DNA of 64,000 nucleotides from JAAXIE01 sp965263155. Its GTDB lineage: Bacteria > Chloroflexota > Dehalococcoidia > Lucifugimonadales > JAAXIE01. Made by a program: the position numbers and the translations under genes. The stretch is from the NCBI GenBank assembly GCA_965263155.1, contig OZ253586.1:3348001-3412000 (forward strand), read 5' to 3'. Under the pieces are notes generated by a model. The model did not search any database, was not told where the DNA came from, and was given only the letters and a program-made list of their open reading frames with translations. The first letter of the stretch is position 1. The number at the start of each line of letters is the position of its first letter. This document shows, one piece after another, positions 25,831 through 34,020 of this stretch.

Positions 25831-26304
25831 CTACGCCCCCACCAACTCCTTGACGCGCAACTCCACCGCGCTGTCTTCCAGCGTCAGCATAAGCTGACCT
25901 TGGTCGTCGAGGCCGAAGGACGAGTCTTGGTGGAACTCCTCCACCAAGTTGGCGACTAAACCGACCAAGTCAGGCTCGGCCATCCCAGCGGTGAACGCCC
26001 GTAAGCCTTCTTGGGGCTCGTGCCTTACCAACCGCTCCACTTGGGCCGTGATCAGCTCACGCTCCACAGTCTTGCGCTGCATCTCTCCAATGGCCCCCAA
26101 GTGGCGTCCCAAGTAGCAACCGCCAAAGGACCAGTCCTCGCAGGGCCAGCCTTGATGCTCAATCTTGTTGGTGCGCTTGGGGTAGAGCTGCTTTTCCTCT
26201 AGGTAGGCCTTCACCGACTGGTCTTCAGCGTCGGGGTGTTCCTTGTTGAAGATGAAGTGCACCGTGAACATGAAGAAGTCTTTGGGCTCGGTATGAACGA
26301 TCAT
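25831..26304 (-). CDS. Protein of unknown function, 157 aa
   Basis: No family recognised. Soluble, with an aromatic- and His-rich N-terminal half (KDFFMFTVHFIFNKEHP, IEHQGWPCEDWSFGGCYLG) and an acidic C-terminal half. The Cys, His and Glu residues could bind a metal, but no named motif is seen. ATG at 26304 has SD GAGGAG six bases upstream. It follows the PanE-like gene on the minus strand by 31 bases, suggesting one transcript. Confidence 0.65.
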   Translation of the reverse strand: MIVHTEPKDFFMFTVHFIFNKEHPDAEDQSVKAYLEEKQLYPKRTNKIEHQGWPCEDWSFGGCYLGRHLGAIGEMQRKTVERELITAQVERLVRHEPQEGLRAFTAGMAEPDLVGLVANLVEEFHQDSSFGLDDQGQLMLTLEDSAVELRVKELVGA

Positions 26305-26335
26305 CGGCAGCTCCTCATCGGGAGTATGGAGTCGA

Positions 26336-27373
26336 CTAGGCCTGAATCAGCCGGTCTATCAGAGAGGGGTCGGGCTGAACGCGGCCAGCGTCGATATCGC
26401 GCATCACTTCTACTGTAGCGTGGTTCACCGGCGTGGGGATGCCAGCCTCGCGGCCTTTGTCCGCGACCAATCCATTCAGGTGGTCCACTTCGGAGCGGCG
26501 CCCCTTGGCGACGTCTTGGGCCATGGAAGCGCGCCAGTCTACACGACCGCCGCGTGCCTTCAGCATCTCGTCCAGTTGGTTGAAGACATCGGGTTCGTCG
26601 GCAGCGCCCCAAAGATCGGGGTCGACGCCGCTGATCTCCTCAATCTGGTAGTTCAGGGCCTTCCCCACCTGCACCGTTTCCTTGCCGATGTGGATGCGCA
26701 CGTAGCGGGCATCGGGACTCTCCGCCATGCCTTGAGAGCCGAGCCCCGACATGGCCGACACCGCGTTGCCAATGCTGTTCTGGGCCAGTTTGGCCCAGCG
26801 TTCTCCCCAGAGGTTGTTGGTCGGCTTGGAGGCGTCGATGCAGTCCAGCCAACCCGCCACTTCCTCCGCCCGTGGGGAGATGTGCCCGTTCATTTCGCCG
26901 ACCCGGAACACGAAATGGCCGTGGTCGCGTCCCACTGCTCCACCACGAGTGACGTGGCCCGGCTCCCACAGGGCTACCTCAATATGAGAGGCGATGCATC
27001 CAAGCTCCCGCTGATAGCCGACGATGGAGGCGATGGTCTGGTCGTTCATGCTGTTCTGCGATGAGACGAAATAGCCGTCAGGCTTGACGTAGCGCTTGAT
27101 GAAGTGCGTAGCCCACTCGGTGTCGTAGGACTTAACGGCGATGAACGCGATGTCGAAGGGGTCATCGATAGCTTGGGCGTCAGTGAGGTGGAGGGCCTTG
27201 GCAGGCACTGAGAACTCTCCTTGGCTACCGCTGACCCGTAGGCCGTCGCACCGCATGGTCTCCACATGCTCTGGCCACATGTCGATGAAGGTGATGTCCA
27301 TCCCTTCCCGTATCAGAAAGGCCCCGATGTAGCAGCCGAGGGCTCCGGCCCCCATGATGGCGATCTTACTCAC
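26336..27373 (-). CDS. Ketopantoate reductase (PanE/ApbA) family protein
   Basis: 345 aa. Rossmann loop IAIMGAGALGCYIGAFL at the N-terminus, VKSYDTEWA and QNSMND (equivalent of the conserved QNG segment), WAKLAQNSIGNAVSA with the catalytic-lysine equivalent, and KGRRSEVDHLNGLVADKGREAGIPTPVN, a hallmark of the C-terminal domain. True PanE is about 300 aa; the extra length and its place among hydrolases and monooxygenases, not with panBC, suggest a different 2-oxoacid or hydroxyacid substrate. GTG at 27373 with SD GAGGAGG. Confidence 0.85.
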   Translation of the reverse strand: MSKIAIMGAGALGCYIGAFLIREGMDITFIDMWPEHVETMRCDGLRVSGSQGEFSVPAKALHLTDAQAIDDPFDIAFIAVKSYDTEWATHFIKRYVKPDGYFVSSQNSMNDQTIASIVGYQRELGCIASHIEVALWEPGHVTRGGAVGRDHGHFVFRVGEMNGHISPRAEEVAGWLDCIDASKPTNNLWGERWAKLAQNSIGNAVSAMSGLGSQGMAESPDARYVRIHIGKETVQVGKALNYQIEEISGVDPDLWGAADEPDVFNQLDEMLKARGGRVDWRASMAQDVAKGRRSEVDHLNGLVADKGREAGIPTPVNHATVEVMRDIDAGRVQPDPSLIDRLIQA

Positions 27374-27572
27374 CGAAACCTCCTCAGGGATGTGCGTCGG
27401 AAAGGGACATGCCCAACCTACTTAGACTGCTGGGACGCCGGTATTCTGGCCAGACCCACAAGGGTTGTCAACTAATCTCGCCAGAGGAGCGGACCGACTG
27501 GGCGCAGGGCAAAGACGACAACTACACCAAGGAGAAGAGTCATAGCATCGGAGCACCCCTGACACTCGCTTA

Positions 27573-27602
27573 TTGACGTGAAGAAACAGGCATAACTATA
27601 TT
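27573..27602 (+). promoter_or_regulatory. Predicted promoter for the small membrane protein gene
   Basis: TTGACG (27573-27578), 18-base spacer, TATATT (27597-27602), each matching five of six consensus bases, 63 bases before the GTG at 27666. Lies in the 292-base divergent gap that also carries the PanE-like gene's upstream region. Confidence 0.55.
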
Positions 27603-27665
27603 GGCCCGACCCACTTGTCCGGTGGTGGGCTACTGAGGGCGAGACAACGATAATGGTAGGAAGAC

Positions 27666-28157
27666 GTGGCGGAGAACGGGTCTAAGGTAGTAAACGATAT
27701 ACAAGGCGGGTTCGGGACAGTTCTAGCCGAGGGACGCCTTTATGTCGTGGTTTTTGCTACTATGGTGATGACCGCTACCGTGTTCGTAGTCTGGAACGGT
27801 ATCCAGCAGGATGGCCCTTGGCTCGACAGGCTTCTAACAGGCTTGGAACACATGTCGTGGGCCATCATAACTTCAACCGGACTAACGACAACCCTCATTC
27901 TGGTATGGGAGCGCTTAGCCATGGTTCTTGCACGCAGGTGGCTGGATCGCAAACGAGAAGAAGTACTACAAGAAGGCCGCCAGGAGGGGCGACGAGAAGC
28001 TGCGCTGCAGCTCCAAGCATGGATGCAGGCACAAAGTGGACTGGAGGAAGCGGCCAACGCCATTCAAGGGTGGCTGGACCGTCAAAAGGAAGCGATGGAC
28101 GCAGGACGAGAGTTCAACGAACCTATGCCGTTTGGCAATGCCAAGCCTCACGGTTAG
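27666..28157 (+). CDS. Small membrane protein with coiled-coil tail, unknown function
   Basis: 163 aa. Two hydrophobic segments, about residues 24-44 (LYVVVFATMVMTATVFVVW) and 64-90, followed by a charged helical stretch rich in Arg/Glu/Gln (REEVLQEGRQEGRREAALQL) likely to be a coiled coil on the cytoplasmic side. No family recognised. GTG start. Codon use is less GC-rich than its neighbours. It has its own promoter, and the next gene starts 100 bases later. Confidence 0.6.
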   Translation: MAENGSKVVNDIQGGFGTVLAEGRLYVVVFATMVMTATVFVVWNGIQQDGPWLDRLLTGLEHMSWAIITSTGLTTTLILVWERLAMVLARRWLDRKREEVLQEGRQEGRREAALQLQAWMQAQSGLEEAANAIQGWLDRQKEAMDAGREFNEPMPFGNAKPHG

Positions 28158-28257
28158 CCTCCCGCGACGCTTTGTCTCATTCGCTCAATGATATACTTGC
28201 CTCGCTGGCCAACATGGTGAGCCAGAAGCCCAAGCTGCAACATACTCGGAGGTATCA

Positions 28258-29103
28258 ATGCCCCATGTAGAGATTGATGGGATCAGCACACACTACGAGG
28301 TGCACGGCTCAGGGCCTCCATTGCTGATGATGGCCCATGGAGGCTTCAACTCGGTGCTCTCGAACTGGCGCAATTTCGGGGCATGGACTTCTATCGAGCC
28401 TTTGGACCACTTCACCCAGCAGCATACCTGCATTATCTACGACCGCCGCGAGGCCGGTGAGTCGGGTGGCAGGGTAGAGGCCCTAGGCTGGGAGCAGTAC
28501 TGCGTACAGGCTAAGGGGCTGCTGGACCACTTAGGCATCTCGCAGGCATACATCATGGGCGGCTGCATGGCCTGCAACCTAGCCGTGGCCTTCGGGCTGC
28601 GCTATCCCGACACCACGCGGGGGCTAGTGCTGCACTGGCCTACGGGCGGAGTACGTTGGCGCCAGTATGGCGAGCGAAATTTCGGGGCGCACTTGGCCTA
28701 CGTGCGAGAGAAGGGCTTGGCAGGTGCGGTGGAGATAGCCAAGGAGAAGGGCGGCTTCAACGTGGCCCCGGAAGGTGGGCCTTGGGCAACGGTCATATCG
28801 CGAGATGAAGCGTTCACTGAGGGCTTCCTAGCCCAGGATGTGGACCGCTATTCCGCCGCGGTGATGGCCACCCAGCGCAAGCTGTACGATCGGGACACTT
28901 CCCCCGGCGGCGAGCCCGAAGAGCTGATGGGGCTCGAGATACCGTCCATCGTGATCCCAGGGCACGACCCCTTCCATGCAACCTCTGCCGCCAGGTACCT
29001 TGAAGAATGTCTGCCCAACGTGGACTACAAGGACTACACCGTGCCGGAGCAGACGCCTGAGCGGGTGCGGGACTGGATCTTGGAGTTCACCGCTTCCCAT
29101 TAG
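28258..29103 (+). CDS. Alpha/beta hydrolase with cysteine at the nucleophile position
   Basis: 281 aa. The elbow is I-M-G-G-C103-M-A-C, so Cys replaces the usual Ser, and the motif lacks the second glycine of GxSxG. The fold is otherwise clear: MMAHGGFNSVL, CIIYDRREAGESGG, IPSIVIPGHDPFHAT (acid and perhaps His). No catalytic His is seen at the usual C-terminal place. Cys nucleophiles occur in dienelactone hydrolases, so activity is plausible. ATG 28258 with SD GGAGG. Part of the monooxygenase neighbourhood. Confidence 0.8.
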   Translation: MPHVEIDGISTHYEVHGSGPPLLMMAHGGFNSVLSNWRNFGAWTSIEPLDHFTQQHTCIIYDRREAGESGGRVEALGWEQYCVQAKGLLDHLGISQAYIMGGCMACNLAVAFGLRYPDTTRGLVLHWPTGGVRWRQYGERNFGAHLAYVREKGLAGAVEIAKEKGGFNVAPEGGPWATVISRDEAFTEGFLAQDVDRYSAAVMATQRKLYDRDTSPGGEPEELMGLEIPSIVIPGHDPFHATSAARYLEECLPNVDYKDYTVPEQTPERVRDWILEFTASH

Positions 29104-29227
29104 CAGAGTCGGACTTGGTGGGGATCGGCCGAACAGTCAGGATTGCAGCAATAGTGACATGGCAATACAATACATCATAACGTCGAAGGACGATTGGGAG
29201 TCCACCCAAAGATTAGGAGGCGATGAC

Positions 29228-29743
29228 ATGGGCAGCAAAGTTATCCAGGTGCACCACCTCAATGTGCAGATCACCGACCGCGAGAGGACCCGAGAATGGT
29301 ATCAAAGGGCGCTGGGCTGCACCTTCCTCGATCGGGGCGATCTCAACAAGCGCCAACTACAGCTAAACCTCGGCAACGCGGAGATGCACTTCAGTGAGGT
29401 GAACGAGGTGACCCTCCATCCCTCGGTGCATTTCGCCGTCGAAGTGCAGAACTGGGACGAGATGCTGGCCCATCTCGACAAAGTGGGCATACCCTACGCC
29501 CGCATGGGCGGAGGCGCTGCCTCACGTCTCATCGGCGGCGATAACCCCCTGTTTGGTAACCGCGAGGACAACGGGGAGTTCTACACCTACATCCACGATC
29601 CCGACGGCAACATGATCGAACTGGTATGCCACCCCCAAGGCCTGAAGAACTCCAAGGGCCAGCGCATGGCTCTGACCAACGACCCCGAAGGCATGCGCTG
29701 GGGCCAACTGCCCGAGGTGGAGGAAGCCCTCGGCAAGGTGTAG
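29228..29743 (+). CDS. VOC (glyoxalase/extradiol dioxygenase fold) family protein
   Basis: 171 aa with two betaalphabetabetabeta modules: VIQVHHLNVQITDRERTREWYQRALG, then VHFAVEVQNWDEMLAHLDKVG and FYTYIHDPDGNMIELVCH. Metal ligands are probably the His of VHHLNV, the His of HFAVE, Tyr/His around YIHDPDGN and the Glu of MIEL. Could be a dioxygenase, isomerase or lyase. SD AGGAGG at 29215-29220 fixes the ATG at 29228. Ends before a strong bidirectional terminator. Confidence 0.85.
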   Translation: MGSKVIQVHHLNVQITDRERTREWYQRALGCTFLDRGDLNKRQLQLNLGNAEMHFSEVNEVTLHPSVHFAVEVQNWDEMLAHLDKVGIPYARMGGGAASRLIGGDNPLFGNREDNGEFYTYIHDPDGNMIELVCHPQGLKNSKGQRMALTNDPEGMRWGQLPEVEEALGKV

Positions 29744-29770
29744 CCAGCCACCAGTCCTAAGCTACTAAAA

Positions 29771-29799
29771 AGAGGCCACCCCTAATCGGGGTGGCCTCT
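29771..29799. terminator. Bidirectional terminator between VOC and acyl-CoA dehydrogenase genes
   Basis: Perfect 12-bp stem (29771-29782 and 29788-29799), 5-base loop, AATTTTG on the right and, read leftwards, TTTTTAG. It serves both convergent genes. Confidence 0.85.
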
Positions 29800-29819
29800 A
29801 ATTTTGTTTAGTGCGACGT

Positions 29820-30980
29820 CTAGTCGATTGCATATCTCTGCAGCAGTTGCCGTGCGATCAGCAAGCGTTGGATCTCATTGGTGCCCTCTCCGATTATCAT
29901 CAGCGGCGCGTCCCGGTAATAGCGTTCGATGGGCAGATCCTTGATATATCCGACGCCTCCGTGGATGCGCATGGCTTCCAGAGTCACCTCGGCACATATC
30001 TCGCTGGCGAACAGCTTGGCCATCCCCGCTTCCAAGTCCACCCTCTCACCACGGTCCTTCTTTTCTGCCGCTTGGTAGGTGAGCAGGCGCGCAGCCTCTA
30101 TCTTGGTAGCCATATCCGCCAGCTTGATTTGGATGGCTTGGTGCTGGCTGATGGGTTTGCCGAAGGTCTCCCGCTGTTGAGCGTACTTGATGGAGGCCTC
30201 GAATGCCGCCGTAGCCACGCCCACAGATCGGGCCGCCACATTTATGCGCCCCGTCTCCAAGCCGCTCATCACCTGCTGGAAACCGTGGCCCTCTTCTCCA
30301 CCAACTAGCCTGTCAGCAGCCACGCGGTAGTCCTTGAATATCAACTCGCACGTATCCAAGCCACGATAACCCAGCTTGTCCAAGTCACGGCCCACCTCGA
30401 ACCCCGGTCCCTTCTCCGCTATGAAGCAACTGAGGCCACGGTGTTTGGGAGAGGCATTGGGGTCGGTGCGGGCCAGCACGGCGAAGGTGTCACCATGGCG
30501 CCCATTGGTAATGAACATCTTGGTGCCGTTCAGCACGTACTCCTCGCCGTCCTTGGTGGCGTCGAGGGAGAGTGACTGCACATCACTCCCGGCATCGGGC
30601 TCGGTGAGGGCAAGCCCTCCCCGCATCGCGCCACGGGCCATGGCAGGCAGGAAAGTCGCTTTCTGCTCCTCGGTGCCGAAGTTGGAGATGACGTAGGTCA
30701 TGATGTGATGGGTGCCAATGATGCCACCGACACTCATCCAGCCCTTGGAAATCTCCTCGAAAATCATGGCGAAGGTGGTGTAGTCCAGCCCCATGCCTCC
30801 CCATTCTTCGGGGACAGTGATGCCAAAGAGGCCCATTCCCTTCATCTTTTCGATGAGGTCGAGGGGCACGATGTCCTTCTGGTCGTGTTCATCGGCGATG
30901 GGCAGTACGTCGCGTCGCACGAAGTCGCGCACCATGTTGACGATCTGGCTGCGCGCCTCTTCCGGGGTCTGAGTAGTCAT
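29820..30980 (-). CDS. Acyl-CoA dehydrogenase
   Basis: FAD enzyme making 2,3-enoyl-CoA from an acyl-CoA. 386 aa, normal length. Motifs: PEEWGGMGLDYTTFAMIFEEISKGW, LALTEPDAGSD, KMFITNGRHGD for the FAD-binding middle domain, and IGEGTNEIQRLLIARQLL with the catalytic Glu. Neighbouring VOC, hydrolase and ThDP-lyase genes suggest breakdown of a branched or hydroxylated acyl-CoA. ATG at 30980. Confidence 0.93.
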   Translation of the reverse strand: MTTQTPEEARSQIVNMVRDFVRRDVLPIADEHDQKDIVPLDLIEKMKGMGLFGITVPEEWGGMGLDYTTFAMIFEEISKGWMSVGGIIGTHHIMTYVISNFGTEEQKATFLPAMARGAMRGGLALTEPDAGSDVQSLSLDATKDGEEYVLNGTKMFITNGRHGDTFAVLARTDPNASPKHRGLSCFIAEKGPGFEVGRDLDKLGYRGLDTCELIFKDYRVAADRLVGGEEGHGFQQVMSGLETGRINVAARSVGVATAAFEASIKYAQQRETFGKPISQHQAIQIKLADMATKIEAARLLTYQAAEKKDRGERVDLEAGMAKLFASEICAEVTLEAMRIHGGVGYIKDLPIERYYRDAPLMIIGEGTNEIQRLLIARQLLQRYAID

Positions 30981-31142
30981 GAACAGGCTCCTTGCCGATT
31001 CTCGGTTAGGTCTACGTGGCGATTTTACAGCGTACTACGTGCTCCCGATACAAATCAGGAGACGTAGGCATGTCGTCGCTACGACGCTGCTCCATCTCTT
31101 TTCGTGCAAGAACCTACAGTATATCCAAAGTGATCCCACAAC

Positions 31143-31174
31143 ACGAAAGCCCGGACATACGTCCGGGCTTTCGT
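31143..31174. terminator. Hairpin downstream of the ThDP-lyase gene
   Basis: Perfect 14-bp stem (31143-31156 and 31161-31174), 4-base loop, 23 bases past the stop of the minus-strand ThDP-dependent lyase. On the minus strand the T-tract is poor, on the plus strand TTCTT follows. Confidence 0.7.
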
Positions 31175-31196
31175 TCTTACGCTGCGTTGTGGGCCC

Positions 31197-32870
31197 CTAG
31201 TCTTTGTAGCTTTGCTTCACGCCGACGGCACCCTTCGTGTAGGCCGAGAAGGGCTGCGTGACTACTTTGACCTCTGAGTCGACTACGACGTTGACCAGCG
31301 CGGGGATACCGGAGGCGAAGGCCCGCTCCAGTGCTGGCCGAATCTGTTCGGGGTCTTCCACGCGCTCCACATGGCAGCCGAAGGCCTCAGCCATCTGCTC
31401 GTAGTTGCTGAAGCCGAGATAGCGCCCTGGCTCATCCTGACGGGAGACGGCCCCGGAGGCCCAGCCTGCATTGTTGCTGACGACGGTGACGAAGGGCACG
31501 TTGTTGCGTACCGCCGAGTCCAGCTCAATGCCGTTGAAGCCGAAGGAGCCATCGCCGGTGAGTACCAGCACCTGCTTGTCGGGGCGTGCAATCTTGGCGG
31601 CCATCCCGAATGGCACACCGGTACCGATGTTGCCGAAGGGCCCCGAGTTCAGCCGACTGCCCGGCGTGAACGTGGGTATGGACTGGCGCCCGAAGTTCAA
31701 AATCTCTTGGCCGTCGACGATGAGAGTGGCGTCGCGGTCTAGGAAGTCGCGAACCTCGCGGCAGAGCCTCAATGGGTGAATAGGCGTCGCATCCGAGGAC
31801 ATCTGCACCTCAGAGCGCTCGCGGTTGGCGGCGTCCCGTGCCCGCAGTTCATCGACCCAAGGCAACTCATCACGTCCCTCGAATATAGGTCGGCCCTCGT
31901 CAATCAACTGCTGGAACACAGCCTTGCAGTCGCCTATGATCCCCACTTCCACGTCGCGGTTATGGCCGATCTCAGCAGCGTCAATGTCCACCTGTATGAA
32001 CTTGACGTCGGGCGCAAAGCGCGGCGACTGGCCGAACGCCACCATGTAGTTGAACCGCGTTCCCATGACCAGCACGGCATCGGCGTCGCTGTAGGCCTTG
32101 GTGCGGGCACCCAAGAAGCTCATGGGGTGGTCGTCGGGCACGATGCCCCGGGTCTGGGGCATCGTATAGAACGGAATCTTGGTCATCTCGACGAATTCTT
32201 GGAACTCGGTCCCCGACTGGGACCAGTACGTCCCGGTGCCAGCAAGAATAATCGGCCTCTCAGCCTTGGAAAGTATCTCAATGGCCTCTTTGACCAACTG
32301 GGTATCGCCTTCTGGCCGCGCTGTTGTGCGGGGCTTGCTGGGGTAGACAACCTGCTCTTCATCCGCCACCTCATCGATGGTGTCCTTGGGGAAGTCGAGG
32401 TAGACAGGGCCAGGCTTGCCGGTAGTAGCCTGCCGGAAGGCGGTGCTGATCATCTCCGGTATCCGATGGGTCTGCAGCACCCGGTCCGACCACTTGTTAA
32501 TGGGCTTCATCATGGCCAGTTGATCGATTTCCTGGAACCCCCCCATTCCAAACTGGATGGCAGGGCTGGCCCCGCCGATGGTCAGAATCGGGACGCAATC
32601 AACGAAAGCATTTGCTATGCCGGTCACGGCGTTGGTGGTGCCAGGGCCCGACGCACAGATGCACACACCCGGCTTGCCAGTGCTGCGCGCATACCCGTGG
32701 GCCATCATCGCAGCAGCCTGCTCGTGCCTCACATCCACGCAGCGTATCCCCAGCTTGTTGGCCTCTACAATTATTGGGGTAATAGGGCCACCAGTGAGGA
32801 AAAATATAGTATCCACTCCTTCGTTCAGGAGTGCCTTTGCAGCGATTTCGCCACCGCTAACTTCTGCCAA
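31197..32870 (-). CDS. ThDP-dependent enzyme of the acetolactate synthase / 2-hydroxyacyl-CoA lyase type
   Basis: 557 aa with the three-domain ThDP fold: catalytic Glu in VRHEQAAAMMAHGYARSTG, SGPGTTNAVTGIANAF, and the ThDP/Mg motif GDGSFGFNGIELDSAVRNN ending in SNN. It lacks a nearby acetolactate synthase regulatory subunit and lies next to an acyl-CoA dehydrogenase, so a 2-hydroxyacyl-CoA lyase or oxalyl-CoA decarboxylase role is at least as likely as branched-chain amino acid synthesis. TTG at 32870 has SD GGGAGG five bases away; the longer ATG reading adds 12 residues that look unrelated. Confidence 0.85.
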   Translation of the reverse strand: MAEVSGGEIAAKALLNEGVDTIFFLTGGPITPIIVEANKLGIRCVDVRHEQAAAMMAHGYARSTGKPGVCICASGPGTTNAVTGIANAFVDCVPILTIGGASPAIQFGMGGFQEIDQLAMMKPINKWSDRVLQTHRIPEMISTAFRQATTGKPGPVYLDFPKDTIDEVADEEQVVYPSKPRTTARPEGDTQLVKEAIEILSKAERPIILAGTGTYWSQSGTEFQEFVEMTKIPFYTMPQTRGIVPDDHPMSFLGARTKAYSDADAVLVMGTRFNYMVAFGQSPRFAPDVKFIQVDIDAAEIGHNRDVEVGIIGDCKAVFQQLIDEGRPIFEGRDELPWVDELRARDAANRERSEVQMSSDATPIHPLRLCREVRDFLDRDATLIVDGQEILNFGRQSIPTFTPGSRLNSGPFGNIGTGVPFGMAAKIARPDKQVLVLTGDGSFGFNGIELDSAVRNNVPFVTVVSNNAGWASGAVSRQDEPGRYLGFSNYEQMAEAFGCHVERVEDPEQIRPALERAFASGIPALVNVVVDSEVKVVTQPFSAYTKGAVGVKQSYKD

Positions 32871-33035
32871 GAGTCCCTCCCTATGCACACGAATTGGGCG
32901 GCGCAAACAAGCGCTTCGCCCATGTGTAAAGCTCGCACAGTCTATCCTGCATAGCTGGGAGGGTCAAGAATTGCCCCCCTGAGCGCTGCCCACGGCCCTC
33001 CTTCCAGATACGCCACCGCGCACTTCAGCGACCCT

Positions 33036-33043
33036 GCTATACT
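33036..33043 (+). promoter_or_regulatory. Predicted extended -10 promoter for the ABC transporter
   Basis: TGC followed by TATACT (33038-33043), about 66 bases before the ATG at 33109. No good -35 is seen, as is usual for extended -10 promoters. Confidence 0.4.
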
Positions 33044-33108
33044 GAAATGAATTCTGTGCGGGCGAGGCCTTCCCCTCCCCTGACTCGCCTGCGCCGCGAG
33101 GGTATGGA

Positions 33109-34020
33109 ATGGCCAACGCCACTGCCTTGAAGATGGAAGGCCTGACCAAGAGCTTCGGCCGCCATACTGTCGTCAACGACGTATCGTTCCATGTACGCAG
33201 CGGTGAGATGTTCGGCTTCCTAGGGCCCAACGGGTCGGGCAAGACCACCACCATCCGCATGTGCTTGGGCATCATCCGGCCTAACCACGGCTCGCTCGAG
33301 ATCCTAGGAGCCCAACCCGAGCGTCCCATTCTCAAGCGCGTCGGCTATCTGCCCCAAGAGCGGGGGCTCACCAAGCAGGTTAAGGTTGTGGAAGTCCTGC
33401 GCTACCTCGGAAGGTTAAAGGGGATGTCGGCGCGAGCGGCGGAGGAACGGGCACTTCAACTGTTGAAGCGGGTGGATCTGTATGAGCACCGCGACAAGCA
33501 GGTAGAGAGCCTGTCGGGGGGCATGACCCAGTTCGTGCAATTCATCAGCGCAATCATCCATGACCCAGACCTGATTATCCTGGACGAACCCTTCGCCGGC
33601 CTTGACCCATTGAACGTAGTAGTGATGAAGGAACTGCTATCGGAGAGACAACAGGCAGGGGCCACAGTAATGTTCAGCACCCACATCATGTCCGACGTGG
33701 AGGAAATGTGCGAGCGGGTGGCCCTGATTGCTGATAGCCGCCTGCTGCTCTTCGGAGACTTGGCGGAGATCAAGCGGGAACGCGGCGTGAGGTCGATTGA
33801 GGTGCAAGCCAAGGGCGTACCCGCAGACTTGGTGGACGCCGATAGCAGGACACGTCCCGGCGGGATCATCGATTATGCCATCGACGACGGCAGGCCGCCG
33901 GAGGCCATACTCAGGGCATATCTCGACGCCGGTATTGAGGTGGAGCGCTACGAAATGTCCCTGCCGTCGCTGAACGACATCTTCGTAGAGGAGGTGTCCC
34001 GTGCCCGGTCTGCCTTATGA
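33109..34020 (+). CDS. ABC transporter ATP-binding protein (ABC-2 exporter type)
   Basis: 303 aa. Walker A G39-PNGSGKTT, signature LSGGM, Walker B LIILDEPFAGLD, switch His in FSTHIM; a DUF4162-like C-terminal domain follows, typical of NatA/drug-exporter ATPases. Its stop overlaps the following permease gene, which starts at the GTG 34001. Together they form an exporter; the substrate is not indicated. Confidence 0.93.
   Translation: MANATALKMEGLTKSFGRHTVVNDVSFHVRSGEMFGFLGPNGSGKTTTIRMCLGIIRPNHGSLEILGAQPERPILKRVGYLPQERGLTKQVKVVEVLRYLGRLKGMSARAAEERALQLLKRVDLYEHRDKQVESLSGGMTQFVQFISAIIHDPDLIILDEPFAGLDPLNVVVMKELLSERQQAGATVMFSTHIMSDVEEMCERVALIADSRLLLFGDLAEIKRERGVRSIEVQAKGVPADLVDADSRTRPGGIIDYAIDDGRPPEAILRAYLDAGIEVERYEMSLPSLNDIFVEEVSRARSAL

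Noticed and set aside
31143..31174. Hairpin as a riboswitch element of the acyl-CoA dehydrogenase
   Set aside because: It lies upstream of that gene but 163 bases from its start, and fits better as the end of the ThDP-lyase transcript.
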